From assembly GCA_947377285.1 (NCBI GenBank), contig CANCFT010000006.1, positions 1 to 64,000 on the forward strand: DNA of 64,000 bases, written 5' to 3'. The first letter of the stretch is position 1; each line of letters begins with the position of its first letter. Below, piece after piece: positions 27,304 to 35,637 of the stretch. The translations under genes and the position numbers were made by a program. The notes under the pieces were generated by a model. That model searched no databases. It had not been told where the DNA came from and saw only the letters and a program-made list of their open reading frames with translations. The stretch is from Bacteriovoracaceae bacterium. GTDB lineage: Bacteria > Bdellovibrionota > Bacteriovoracia > Bacteriovoracales > Bacteriovoracaceae.

Positions 27304-27826
27304 ACGAATCAAAATGATGGAAATTGGGCCTAGAATCTTGATGGATTAGGGCCCAATAACTATTGTCTTTAGATTGATCTTGTATCACACAGCTTATTCC
27401 ACAACTCAATTTTTCATTATTTCCAAAGAATCCTTTTGGAAAATAGCCTTTTTTTATTTCAGCAAATAAAAAGAAATGCTCCGAGCTTAAGAGAATGTCT
27501 AAGATAGGCATTTTCATAGACTCCAATTCTAAAAGGGGACTACCAGGTTTTTTAAAATAAAAACAATTCCATTGAAAATTAGGTGAAAAATTAAATTCCA
27601 CATATTCATCTGATTCATTTTTTATGAAAAGTTCAAAACAAGTTTTTTCCCAAAGATTAAGTGTACGATTTTTAGCTGGTGTTGCATTCCCGAGTTCTAT
27701 TAAATGAAGATTTTTTTTAATTCTGAAGCTCACAAAAATAGAGTCAATATTTGTATTAAGTTCTGATTCAATCACAGTCTCAGGCGCAGTTTCAAGATTG
27801 AAGGGAATAAGGGAAAATTTTGCCAT
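27287..27826 (-). CDS. DOMON-like domain protein (179 aa)
   Basis: The pattern LWEKTCFELFI, then YVEFNFSP and an aromatic W.CFYF, and finally SYWALIHQDSRPNFHHFDSF, is characteristic of bacterial DOMON-like proteins. These are beta-sandwiches related to haem- or sugar-binding domains. There is no signal peptide, so it is probably cytoplasmic. No specific function is established for this family. Its end overlaps the convergent upstream gene. Confidence 0.78.
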   Translation of the reverse strand: MAKFSLIPFNLETAPETVIESELNTNIDSIFVSFRIKKNLHLIELGNATPAKNRTLNLWEKTCFELFIKNESDEYVEFNFSPNFQWNCFYFKKPGSPLLELESMKMPILDILLSSEHFFLFAEIKKGYFPKGFFGNNEKLSCGISCVIQDQSKDNSYWALIHQDSRPNFHHFDSFKYKF

Positions 27827-27860
27827 TTCTGTCTCAATTTTGATTAATGGTTTCTATTTA

Positions 27861-27887
27861 TAAAAATTTATTTAAGACAACCGATAT
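27861..27887 (+). promoter_or_regulatory. possible sigma-28-type promoter next to the start codon
   Basis: TAAA (27861-27864), 15 nt, then ACCGATAT: a full -35 and a -10 differing from GCCGATAT only at the first base. Initiation would fall at about 27894-27896, practically on the ATG at 27895, so the mRNA would be leaderless. The match is striking, but the geometry lowers confidence. Confidence 0.35.
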
Positions 27888-27894
27888 TGTTTCT

Positions 27895-29268
27895 ATGAAG
27901 AAAAATTTTATATTTATAATTATGTCTCTCCTTTCATTTAATCTCAATGCTTTTGACGATTTAAATAATGTTAAAAATTTAAATGTCACAAATTATACTG
28001 ATTTAAATGATCCAAAACTTAAGGTACTTGTCGATAAAGCTAAGCTTGCGGGCTATAACTTTAATAAAAGCTTTATTCGCTCCGAAGAAATAAGCGGCGA
28101 TAATGTTTGTATCCATTGCCCAAAACATATTTTATTAACTGAACAAATTAATAATGTCATTGATAAATTAGCACTTGATCCAAAATCCAAAATGAGCGAT
28201 GAACTGCCTGCAAAAATTAACCGACTTAAATTTCTTTTTTATACTGAAGCTATTAGAAGTAAAAAAGGTGGGTTTGATTGTCAGCGCCATTTGGATGTCA
28301 CACCTGACTTAAGACCAACTAAATTCGATGGACAATTTAAAATGCTTGCCGAAGAAGTTCTTCCTTTTAGGGCCATTACTGAAATTCAGTATATGGATCC
28401 ATCGTTAGAAGAAATGGTTTATTATTACCGAGGAGAAGGTGATGATAAAAATATCATCGTTCAAGCAATCCTCACGAAAAAGGGCGGAAGATTTCGTTAC
28501 TTCCGATACACTCCTTCTGAATCAGAATCCAATCCTTACAATCTTCCTGATATGGATAAACCAATAGAGGCCGTTGCGATGGAGCCGCTGCCTACAATTC
28601 CTGTTTCAACTTCTGGTCAGCTATCTGGAACTACTCCAGCTAAACCTGCAAGAATCTCAACAACCTCTGTGTCTTATAAAACTTTTATTGAAAAATCAGA
28701 CCAACAAATTCCGAGCAACGTCCATTTTATTAAAGCAGATTCAACTCAAGAATTAAGCCAAGGTGGTTTGCAAGTTAAAGGCACTTCTGATGTAACGATT
28801 AAAGGGAATATTGCAAAATTAAATTTAATTACTAATGGAAATAAGAATCTAGCTTCACTTGATCTCAATACTCATTTAGATGGCACTTCCGAAAAAATGA
28901 TTGTTGTTCCGTTTTCTATAAATATTCCTGCAATTTCAAAAGATATATCTGTGACGGGAGCTGGACAAATTCTTAATAATGCCCAAATTCTCAATATGGC
29001 CATCACTGATAAAAATGCAGTTGTTATAAGAACTGAGTACCATAAAAATACAACTACAGACAAAGAAACAATACTCATAGCTCGGGATGTTCAAATAGAT
29101 AAATCTCAAGTGTTGAGTATGGTTTTAAGAAAAGATGAAGCCGATAAAGCTTACGCAGCTCTTACCCACGTAAAAACTTTAAAAGAGAATGTAACTTTGG
29201 TTTTAAATGTCTCTGTTAATCCTGATAAAGTGGTGACCCTTACTTACCAATTAAATGCCAAATTTTAA
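27895..29268 (+). CDS. exported protein, function unknown (457 aa)
   Basis: The ATG at 27895 opens a signal peptide (MKKNFIFIIMSLLSFNLNA). An in-frame ATG at 27847 would add 16 residues and hide it; neither start has a good Shine-Dalgarno. The N-terminal third contains a CIHCPKH cysteine pair and a further Cys. The middle has a Pro/Thr/Ser-rich linker (about 230-265), and the C-terminal part is beta-rich and repetitive. No domain is recognised. The stop overlaps the convergent exonuclease gene by 4 nt (TTAA). It may be expressed from the sigma-28-like site immediately upstream. Confidence 0.75.
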   Translation: MKKNFIFIIMSLLSFNLNAFDDLNNVKNLNVTNYTDLNDPKLKVLVDKAKLAGYNFNKSFIRSEEISGDNVCIHCPKHILLTEQINNVIDKLALDPKSKMSDELPAKINRLKFLFYTEAIRSKKGGFDCQRHLDVTPDLRPTKFDGQFKMLAEEVLPFRAITEIQYMDPSLEEMVYYYRGEGDDKNIIVQAILTKKGGRFRYFRYTPSESESNPYNLPDMDKPIEAVAMEPLPTIPVSTSGQLSGTTPAKPARISTTSVSYKTFIEKSDQQIPSNVHFIKADSTQELSQGGLQVKGTSDVTIKGNIAKLNLITNGNKNLASLDLNTHLDGTSEKMIVVPFSINIPAISKDISVTGAGQILNNAQILNMAITDKNAVVIRTEYHKNTTTDKETILIARDVQIDKSQVLSMVLRKDEADKAYAALTHVKTLKENVTLVLNVSVNPDKVVTLTYQLNAKF

Positions 29269-30041
29269 TTAATCTCAAGCCAAACTGGACAGTGGTCACT
29301 ACCTAGAACTTCTGGGCAGTGTTTAATATTTTTTATTTTTGGCAAAAGTCCACTCGAAGCAAAAAAATAATCGAGCCTCCAACCAATATTTCTTTCGCGG
29401 CAGTCGCCTCGGTAAGTCCACCATGTGTATTGTTCAGCTAATTTTGGATGAAAATGCCTAAAAACATCGGTAAATCCATTGGCAATAAGTTCGTCTATAA
29501 AGGCCCTTTCATTAGGTAAAAAGCCAGTTGTTTGACGATTAGCTTTGGGGTTAGCTAGGTCAATTTCTTGGTGAGCTGTATTGATATCCCCAGTAATGAG
29601 AATTTCTTTTTTGTGCTTTTTTTGAAGCTCAATAGCTAATTCCATAACTTTTTTAGAAAAATCTAATTTAAACTCGACTCGCGAATGATCTCGTTGTCCG
29701 TTTGGGAAATAGCCATTCATTAAGATAAGATTTTCAAGTTCGACAATTATAAGTCTCCCTTCATTATCGTATGCCGGATCTCCAATGCCGCGTATAATTG
29801 ACAATGGATTTGTATTTTTTTTAATCAAGAGACCAGTTCCGGAATAACCTTTTTTAACTGCAGGATATAGGTGAACATCGTAGAGATCACTCCATTTATC
29901 TATTAATGAATGGACGTCTTGTTCTTGAGCTTTGATTTCTTGCAGTGCGATAACGTCAGGTCCTTGAGTGCGAAACCATTCTTCAAATCCTTTAGTAGAC
30001 ACTGAGCGTAATCCGTTTACATTCCAGCTTGTAAAAATCAT
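29265..30041 (-). CDS. xth: exodeoxyribonuclease III (AP endonuclease)
   Basis: A 258-residue member of the ExoIII/APE endonuclease-exonuclease-phosphatase family. It has WNVNGLRS at the N-terminus, metal-binding Glu35 (LQEIKA), GDINTAH, RLDYFFAS and the C-terminal SDHCPV with catalytic His. It cleaves DNA at abasic sites and removes 3'-blocking groups in base excision repair. The family assignment is secure. It is convergent with the exported-protein gene, with a 4-nt overlap. Confidence 0.96.
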   Translation of the reverse strand: MIFTSWNVNGLRSVSTKGFEEWFRTQGPDVIALQEIKAQEQDVHSLIDKWSDLYDVHLYPAVKKGYSGTGLLIKKNTNPLSIIRGIGDPAYDNEGRLIIVELENLILMNGYFPNGQRDHSRVEFKLDFSKKVMELAIELQKKHKKEILITGDINTAHQEIDLANPKANRQTTGFLPNERAFIDELIANGFTDVFRHFHPKLAEQYTWWTYRGDCRERNIGWRLDYFFASSGLLPKIKNIKHCPEVLGSDHCPVWLEIN

Positions 30042-30095
30042 TTTTGGGCCTCGATAAAAAAAGTTCTAAATTATGTTTATGTTATCTCAATAAAA

Positions 30096-30128
30096 TGTTA
30101 AGGTAGTCTAAAGATTTCTTCCTTAACA
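30096..30128. promoter_or_regulatory. inverted repeat, candidate operator of the HTH regulator
   Basis: Perfect 8-bp arms TGTTAAGG (30096-30103) and CCTTAACA (30121-30128) are separated by 17 nt. They lie in the divergent region between xth and the Cro/CI-type regulator. The arm spacing, about 25 bp centre to centre, would put both arms on nearly the same face of the helix. Binding by the neighbouring regulator is inference. Confidence 0.4.
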
Positions 30129-30156
30129 ATCTAGAAATCATAACGCACAAACATTA

Positions 30157-30172
30157 TTTGTTAATAAACAAA
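30157..30172. promoter_or_regulatory. short inverted repeat upstream of the HTH gene
   Basis: TTTGTT-AATA-AACAAA, just upstream of the ribosome-binding site of the regulator gene. It could be a second operator, but the sequence is AT-rich and may be incidental. Confidence 0.25.
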
Positions 30173-30188
30173 ATAAAAGGACAATAAA

Positions 30189-30503
30189 ATGAGATCATTT
30201 AAAAATATCGCTACTTTAATACGTTCAAAGAGAATTGGACATACAAAAAATTATTCTCAATCTGATTTGTCTCTGCTTTTAGGTTATAAAAACGGCCAGT
30301 TTATTTCAAACGTTGAACGAGGACTTTGTAATGTGCCTTTAAAGATGATGAAGAAAATTGCAGAAGTTTTAGATATCAATCCAGAAGAGTTAAAATCAGC
30401 AATCCTAAAAGACCATGAAGAAACTTTAACGAACTATTTCAACAAAGCTTCAACAGCTAAGAAATTAGTTGGTAAAGACATGGATAATATAAAAGTTCTC
30501 TAG
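30189..30503 (+). CDS. Cro/CI-type helix-turn-helix protein (104 aa)
   Basis: Residues 5-70 form an XRE-family HTH: IATLIRSKRI, YSQSDLSLLLGYKNGQFISNVE as the helix-turn-helix, then LKMMKKIAEVLDINPEEL. The C-terminal 30 residues are a charged tail with no sensing domain. The ATG has AAAAGGA 6-8 nt upstream. Two inverted repeats lie upstream and suggest autoregulation. The target genes are unknown. There is no phage context. Confidence 0.85.
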   Translation: MRSFKNIATLIRSKRIGHTKNYSQSDLSLLLGYKNGQFISNVERGLCNVPLKMMKKIAEVLDINPEELKSAILKDHEETLTNYFNKASTAKKLVGKDMDNIKVL

Positions 30504-30518
30504 TAGAAGAGTACTTTT

Positions 30519-31235
30519 TCAAACTAAGTTCTTATATTTTAAATAGTCATCATAAGAGCCCTTGCTTTCTTCTTTGTCAGCCGCGAAATCGGCTAATTTT
30601 TGGGATTGAAGAAAGTGTGGATCTGCTGATTCTGTCTCAGGCGGTGGAGTATCTCCAATAGGCGGGATATCATGATTAGAAGTATAAATATTATCTAAAG
30701 ATAAACCATTATTTCTTTTTTCAAATAATATTCGGGCCTCTGGTGCCAAACGGCTTTCAAAATCTCTAATATCATTTAGGGTATTATAAAAATTTCTTTC
30801 TAATTTATTTTTTTGGCCATAATCCGCACGGTAAAAAAGGTCGTGGTATTTTCTTCTAGCTATAAGATGCTGGTCAAGTAAGTTTAAGTATTTCTCATAA
30901 ATTCGTTCAATATTTAATCCCTGAGTGCCACCTGAGTTGGGGTTAGTATTAGGGTTTTGATTAGGATTTCTTGGACGATTATGATTGCGGTTTGGCCGTC
31001 TTCTGTTGTTATTGTTGTTTGGAGATCCTGCCCCAGCTGCAACTTGAGATTGTGGCTGATTTTGTCCTTGATGCTGAGGTCTTGGGCCATTGTGTGGGCC
31101 TGACTGAGGTCGTCTTTGGTTGTTCTGTTGGTTGTTCTGGTGATTATTTTGCTGAGGTCTTTGATTAGGGTTTGATTGGTTTGTGCCCGCAGGTCTCGGG
31201 GAGTTATTATTGCCTGAAGATGGTTGGTCGCTCAT
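30519..31235 (-). CDS. low-complexity Asn/Gln/Pro-rich protein with a helical C-terminus (238 aa)
   Basis: The first 105 residues are almost entirely Asn, Gln, Pro, Arg, Gly, Ser and His, ending with arginine-rich runs (NNNRRRPNRN), hence disordered and basic. Residues 106-185 are predicted helical (IERIYEKYLNLLDQHLIARR). The tail is acidic. Such basic low-complexity regions are common in RNA-binding or condensate-forming proteins, but no RNA-binding domain is visible. The ATG at 31235 has AGGA upstream. The function is unknown. Confidence 0.8.
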   Translation of the reverse strand: MSDQPSSGNNNSPRPAGTNQSNPNQRPQQNNHQNNQQNNQRRPQSGPHNGPRPQHQGQNQPQSQVAAGAGSPNNNNNRRRPNRNHNRPRNPNQNPNTNPNSGGTQGLNIERIYEKYLNLLDQHLIARRKYHDLFYRADYGQKNKLERNFYNTLNDIRDFESRLAPEARILFEKRNNGLSLDNIYTSNHDIPPIGDTPPPETESADPHFLQSQKLADFAADKEESKGSYDDYLKYKNLV

Positions 31236-31280
31236 GAAAATCCTATTGCGTATAAAAATATGATTAAAACCATTATTGGT

Positions 31281-31286
31281 TATAAT
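31281..31286 (+). promoter_or_regulatory. possible -10 element upstream of mdh
   Basis: An exact TATAAT lies about 130 nt upstream of the mdh ATG, in the divergent intergenic region. No convincing -35 is seen at the right distance. The region closer to the gene is AT-rich and may hold the real promoter. Confidence 0.3.
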
Positions 31287-31412
31287 AGTTTTAAGTCAAT
31301 CCGCACATCTTAAAATTACCCAAAAAAATACAAATTATGCTTATTTACCTAGGATAAACAATTCGTTAATATTATTTTAAGTTATTTTCCCCTTTACCCC
31401 ATTGGAGATTTT

Positions 31413-32405
31413 ATGAGCGCAAAAAATCGCGTTAAAGTAGCTGTCACAGGCGCAGCTGGACAAATTGGTTATGCATTATTGTTTAGAATTGCATCGGGAC
31501 AAATGTTTGGCCCAGAGACTGAAGTTGAGCTTCAATTAATTGAACTTGAAGCAGCACTTCCGGCACTTAAAGGTGTGGCCATGGAACTAGATGATTGTGC
31601 TTTTCCATTGCTTAAAAAAATTGTTTGTACAAATGATTATGCAGTTGGATTTAAAGATGTGAATTGGGCAATTCTCGTTGGTTCTGTTCCTCGTAAAGAA
31701 GGAATGGAGCGAGCGGATTTATTAAAAATTAATGGTGGAATTTTTACAACTCAGGGGCAAGCAATTGCCGCTCATGGTGCACCTGATGTAAGAGTGTTTG
31801 TCGTTGGAAATCCTTGTAATACAAACGCACTTATTTGTATGAATGCAGCGAAATCAGTTCCATCAAATCGATTTTTTGCCATGACGATGCTCGATGAAAA
31901 TCGTGCAAAAACTCAATTGGCACAAAAGGCCGGAGTCGATGTTACAGCTGTGACAAATATGGCGATTTGGGGAAATCACTCAGCTACACAATACCCAGAT
32001 TTTTATACTGCTAAAATCAATGGCAAGTCTGCGAGTGAAGTGATTACTGATGCAGAATGGTTGAAAACTACTTTTATTGAAACTGTTCAAAAAAGAGGAG
32101 CGGCCATTATTAAAGCTCGTGGGTTATCATCTGCAGCTTCAGCGGCCAATGCTGTTGTCGATGGAATTTTTGCACTTACTCATAATACAGCTTCTGGAAA
32201 TACATTCTCAATGTGTCTTGCTTCTGAAGGACAATATGGAGTTGATAAGGGACTTATTTTTTCTTTCCCTTGCACTGTCGTTAATGGAAAATTATCAGTA
32301 GTAGAAGGAATTAAACTCAATGATTTTTCTATGGAAAAATTTAACGTTACTTTAAATGAACTTCGTTCAGAAAGAGATAGTGTTAAAGAATTAGGCCTAA
32401 TTTAA
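31413..32405 (+). CDS. mdh: malate dehydrogenase
   Basis: 330 residues of the malate dehydrogenase type 2 family: NAD-binding [17 protein letters not shown] near the N-terminus, [26 protein letters not shown], and the catalytic region [15 protein letters not shown] with the active-site His. It converts malate and oxaloacetate in the TCA cycle. TGGAG lies upstream of the ATG. It is a single gene, followed by a strong terminator hairpin. Confidence 0.97.
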   Translation: MSAKNRVKVAVTGAAGQIGYALLFRIASGQMFGPETEVELQLIELEAALPALKGVAMELDDCAFPLLKKIVCTNDYAVGFKDVNWAILVGSVPRKEGMERADLLKINGGIFTTQGQAIAAHGAPDVRVFVVGNPCNTNALICMNAAKSVPSNRFFAMTMLDENRAKTQLAQKAGVDVTAVTNMAIWGNHSATQYPDFYTAKINGKSASEVITDAEWLKTTFIETVQKRGAAIIKARGLSSAASAANAVVDGIFALTHNTASGNTFSMCLASEGQYGVDKGLIFSFPCTVVNGKLSVVEGIKLNDFSMEKFNVTLNELRSERDSVKELGLI

Positions 32406-32420
32406 TTTTATCGATATCTT

Positions 32421-32460
32421 AAAACTTTAAGCTCCAAAAACTATTGGAGCTTAGAGTTTT
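32421..32460. terminator. bidirectional rho-independent terminator after mdh
   Basis: The arms 32421-32437 and 32444-32460 pair over 17 bp with one G-U wobble and a 6-nt loop. The stem is flanked by A-rich and T-rich ends, so it can terminate mdh and the convergent small lipoprotein gene. It is the clearest terminator in the window. Confidence 0.85.
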
Positions 32461-32474
32461 ATCAACTTTCATTT

Positions 32475-32681
32475 CTAATTTCTATCAGCTACATATTCTC
32501 TATTTTTTATTTTACTAGTTGAGTGACCACTTCCTCTAGAGTCTCCTTCAGGGGACCTTAAAACTTCCTTATCATAGGCCAATTGAGGCTTTGAGAAGTT
32601 GCTTGCACAACTGGTAAGTGAAAGCAGACCCATTAAGCAGATTGTAATCGATAAGAAATCTTTAGATAAGAGTGAACCCAT
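32475..32681 (-). CDS. small lipoprotein (68 aa)
   Basis: The ATG at 32681 is set by GGAGGT 5 nt upstream; an in-frame TTG at 32705 is rejected. The type II signal peptide ends in the lipobox LTSC, followed by a polar mature part of about 42 residues rich in Ser, Arg and Lys. No family is recognised. It lies downstream of the cyclic-nucleotide-binding protein gene, with a hairpin in its leader. Confidence 0.75.
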   Translation of the reverse strand: MGSLLSKDFLSITICLMGLLSLTSCASNFSKPQLAYDKEVLRSPEGDSRGSGHSTSKIKNREYVADRN

Positions 32682-32700
32682 AAAACCTCCGTGTACTATG

Positions 32701-32723
32701 AGCAAAGAAATCTTTTCTTTGCT
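32701..32723 (-). repeat. short hairpin in the leader of the small lipoprotein gene
   Basis: Perfect 10-bp arms AGCAAAGAAA and TTTCTTTGCT with a 3-nt loop, about 20 nt upstream of the start codon. No U tract follows on either strand, so it is not a typical terminator. An mRNA stabiliser or protein-binding site is possible. Confidence 0.5.
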
Positions 32724-32784
32724 TACATCTTACATCTGCGAGTTCAATGCCAAATTAAATGGGGCCAATTTTTCACCGAGGGAT

Positions 32785-33231
32785 TTATTTAGTTTTAGGT
32801 TTATGCTTCTCAACCAGCTTAAAATAGCGACTTTGCTCTTCAATAGTGAGCGGTTTAATCGACTCTAAGTTTTTTTTACGGATTCCTTTTGACCTAATTA
32901 ATTCATCACCGGCCCTAATTTTACGGCTTAACTGATGACCGATTGTTTTGAGCCAGACAGGGAGCTTGTCAGACATATCTTTAGGTGAAATGCGATAGAA
33001 TTCAGTTTTTTCCAAGCAAATAATACTAGCACTTCTAGGTTCTTCATCAAAAAAAGATAATTCCCCAATGTATTCTTTAGGCCCAAGGTAAGCAATGGGA
33101 GTGATCTCACTGCCTTTTTGGACAAAGACCATGACCTTACCAGTTTTAATAATGAATAAATCTGTTTCTTTCTCGCTGGCCAGAAAAAGAATTTCATCTT
33201 TGTTTAAGGTTATTATTTCGGATCCTTCCAT
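32785..33231 (-). CDS. cyclic-nucleotide-binding domain protein (148 aa)
   Basis: A single cNMP-binding beta-barrel: glycine-rich turn TGKVMVFVQKG, then the phosphate-binding cassette region GELSFFDEEPRSASIICLE with the conserved Gly-Glu and Arg-Ser. A helical tail of about 50 residues follows. There is no DNA-binding helix-turn-helix, so it is not a full Crp/Fnr regulator. It may act as a ligand-sensing partner. AGGAGG lies 6 nt before the ATG. It is 9 bp downstream of the SGNH-like gene, with which it probably forms an operon. Confidence 0.9.
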   Translation of the reverse strand: MEGSEIITLNKDEILFLASEKETDLFIIKTGKVMVFVQKGSEITPIAYLGPKEYIGELSFFDEEPRSASIICLEKTEFYRISPKDMSDKLPVWLKTIGHQLSRKIRAGDELIRSKGIRKKNLESIKPLTIEEQSRYFKLVEKHKPKTK

Positions 33232-33240
33232 TCAATCCTC

Positions 33241-34377
33241 CTAATTTATACTCAATATTTTTTTTAAATTATTTTTTAATTCACTGATCATTGTTTGATA
33301 GAACATTGATTGTGGGAAAATCTCATCAATGAATAATCCATCTTTCGATAACGCCGAAGATAAGTCCATATCAAAATCAATTAGAGGTAACTGATACTTC
33401 AATGCATTTTTTTTAATGATAGCATTTAAGACTGCATTGCCTCTCCAATTCGAACAATCAAATACAGACGACTTCGCCAGAGACGAGCGGGCCTCTGCTA
33501 AGTTACCAAGTCCCATCGCTGCTTTTCCTAATAAATAAAAAGATAGGGCATTACTTACGGTCGCTTCAGAGAGGGCAAGTGCCTTGGGATAGGCTTGTTT
33601 GTAATTGCCAATTTTTAAGAGTTCTTCGATCTCATTTTGCAGATCGACAATATCTTTAGATGTTGTGTTTGAGCAAATCTCTTTAGGTCTAAGTTCTAAA
33701 TTTAGAGGGGTCGTCAATAAAATTAAATGGCTTTTATGGTCATGGGCGAACTCGATGAGCTCTTTGAGTTCATAATCAAAAATTTTAAATGAAATTTCTT
33801 TTTCATCTAATTTTAAATTACCTGGCAATACATTTTTATATTCTTTAATGGCCCCAATTTCAAAATAGTCCATTTTTTTGTAAAAGATTTTTGATAACCA
33901 AGGAAAAGTAATGATGAGTGAAATTAATTTTTCATCATCAAAAAGAGAAAAGTTTTTGAAAATGGAGTCTTTATCAGTAACGGCAAAAGTTTGTTCATAA
34001 AGCTCAGAGCTGGCCCCATGATAAATAATTATAGTGGGGATTTTTTTTAATGATTTTAATTTATTAAGAGTGCGGTGTAGACCTTCATGGGCCTTTGACC
34101 AATTATAAATAGTCGGAGGGTATTTATAATTTTTTGCCAAATCATCCATAATGTCTGGTGTATATTTTGAAAGGGCCTCTCCCATCATGTCCCCCATAAT
34201 GAGAATCTTGGCATTTTCGGCCAGAGCTAGTTCCTTTGTGGCCTTTGAGTCATTGATTCCATTGAAATAATAGGGATAGGGGGTAATTACTGTCCGCTTA
34301 TTGGAGTATTCATTAAAGAAAAAAGCCCCTAATGATACAAGTAAGAGAATAAGGAAAATGAAAAACTTTTTGATCAT
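33241..34377 (-). CDS. membrane-anchored SGNH-like protein with TPR-like helices (378 aa)
   Basis: An N-terminal signal anchor (5-21) is followed by an alpha/beta domain resembling SGNH/GDSL hydrolases (ILIMGDMMGEAL at 58-69, then YHGASSE). A helical TPR-like segment (about 245-310) precedes a C-terminal LFIDEIFPQ where active enzymes have DxxHP. The catalytic Ser (GDS) is Met64 and the His is absent, so it is probably a non-catalytic member. It lies 58 bp from the divergent U32 gene. The function is unknown. Confidence 0.75.
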   Translation of the reverse strand: MIKKFFIFLILLLVSLGAFFFNEYSNKRTVITPYPYYFNGINDSKATKELALAENAKILIMGDMMGEALSKYTPDIMDDLAKNYKYPPTIYNWSKAHEGLHRTLNKLKSLKKIPTIIIYHGASSELYEQTFAVTDKDSIFKNFSLFDDEKLISLIITFPWLSKIFYKKMDYFEIGAIKEYKNVLPGNLKLDEKEISFKIFDYELKELIEFAHDHKSHLILLTTPLNLELRPKEICSNTTSKDIVDLQNEIEELLKIGNYKQAYPKALALSEATVSNALSFYLLGKAAMGLGNLAEARSSLAKSSVFDCSNWRGNAVLNAIIKKNALKYQLPLIDFDMDLSSALSKDGLFIDEIFPQSMFYQTMISELKNNLKKILSIN

Positions 34378-34435
34378 TCTTTGATTGTATTCAAAAACTT
34401 TGGTATCTAAAAGCTTAATAAAAAGGAAAATGCAT

Positions 34436-35635
34436 ATGAGTCATTGGACGCCTGAATTACTTTCTCCGGCCGGAAGTTTAGAAAAATTAAAAGTAGCTGT
34501 CTTGTACGGCGCCGACGCTGTTTATTTAGGTGGTCAAAAATTTGGCTTGCGCCAAGCATCTGATAATTTTACCTATGAAGAGCTTGCTGAAGGTGTGGAG
34601 TTTGCCCACTCTCGCGGAGTTTTAGTTTATGTAGTTCTTAATAGTTTTTTGCACGACAAAGACCTTTTGGAGTTACCGGAATTTTTAACTTTATTAGTCG
34701 ATTTAAAAATTGATGCTGTTATTGTTTCCGATTTAGGTGTGATTGAAACTGTTTTGAGTTTGACAGATTTAGTCGTCCATTTATCTACCCAGGCCAGTTG
34801 CCTCAATATTGAATCAGCTAAATTATGGCAACAAATGGGTGTTAAGAGAATTGTTCTTGGAAGAGAAGTAACGATTCAAGAAGCTCGCAAAATAAAAGAA
34901 GCAACCAGGCTGGAAATTGAAATGTTTGTCCATGGTTCAATGTGCATGTCGTTTTCAGGAAATTGTGTAATCTCAAATTATACTCAAGGCCGAGATTCTA
35001 ACCGAGGAGGATGTGCTCATTCATGCCGATTCGAATACTCACTTGATTTTAAAAATGAAGATTCAATGGAGAATAAAAAAGCTTACTTTATGAGCTCAAA
35101 AGATTTAGAAGGTATTCGACTTTTGCCAGAATTTATAGAAGCAGGAATTGATTCCCTAAAAGTAGAAGGAAGAAATAAAAGTCATCATTATGCAGGGACA
35201 ATTTCAAAAGTTTATTCTGAAGCTCTTGGGCATTATAAAAAACACGGTCATTTTCTTTCGGATGATATGCTTAATTGGGAGAGTGAACTACGCAAAGTTT
35301 CACACCGCGATTATACAACTGGAAGCCTAGATGTTTATGCTGGAGTTGATTCAATCTATAACCAGCGGGTAGATGAAGATAATGAATATGTAGTCTCAGG
35401 AATTGTTTTAGAAGCTTGTGTTGGTAAACACTTACTAGTAGACGTCAAAAGTGCTTTCATGCCAGGAGATATTCTAGAAGTAATGCCATTTAAAACTCCT
35501 ATAGAAAATTTATCAGTGACATTTTTAGAAAGTCTCTCTGGAGTGAGTTTGCCGAAATCAAAGCCAGGTAGTGTGGTTAAAATTCCCTATATTCTAGGTG
35601 CCGAAAAATTTAATATCATTAGAAAAAAGGCATAA
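34436..35635 (+). CDS. U32-family protein, probable tRNA/rRNA hydroxylation enzyme (TrhP/YegQ-like)
   Basis: 399 residues starting at the ATG at 34436, which lies 8 nt after AAAAGGA; an ATG at 34430 is too close to it. The N-terminal LLSPAGSLEKLKVAVLYGAD and the segment with four cysteines (170, 177, 193, 197) are the U32 signature. In TrhP and RlhA these proteins are iron-sulfur enzymes that hydroxylate RNA rather than peptidases. It is followed after 2 nt by a second U32-like gene. The precise RNA substrate cannot be assigned. Confidence 0.9.
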   Translation: MSHWTPELLSPAGSLEKLKVAVLYGADAVYLGGQKFGLRQASDNFTYEELAEGVEFAHSRGVLVYVVLNSFLHDKDLLELPEFLTLLVDLKIDAVIVSDLGVIETVLSLTDLVVHLSTQASCLNIESAKLWQQMGVKRIVLGREVTIQEARKIKEATRLEIEMFVHGSMCMSFSGNCVISNYTQGRDSNRGGCAHSCRFEYSLDFKNEDSMENKKAYFMSSKDLEGIRLLPEFIEAGIDSLKVEGRNKSHHYAGTISKVYSEALGHYKKHGHFLSDDMLNWESELRKVSHRDYTTGSLDVYAGVDSIYNQRVDEDNEYVVSGIVLEACVGKHLLVDVKSAFMPGDILEVMPFKTPIENLSVTFLESLSGVSLPKSKPGSVVKIPYILGAEKFNIIRKKA

Positions 35636-35637
35636 GA

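Noticed and set aside
30189-30503. Phage repressor or remnant prophage
   Set aside because: A lone HTH gene with no integrase, phage structural gene or attachment repeats nearby.
32701-32723. Hairpin as a rho-independent terminator of the cNMP-binding protein gene
   Set aside because: The stem is perfect, but no U tract follows on either strand and it lies only 20 nt before the next start codon. I list it as a repeat only.
33241-34377. Active GDSL esterase
   Set aside because: The Ser and His of the catalytic motifs are replaced, so an esterase call is not supported.
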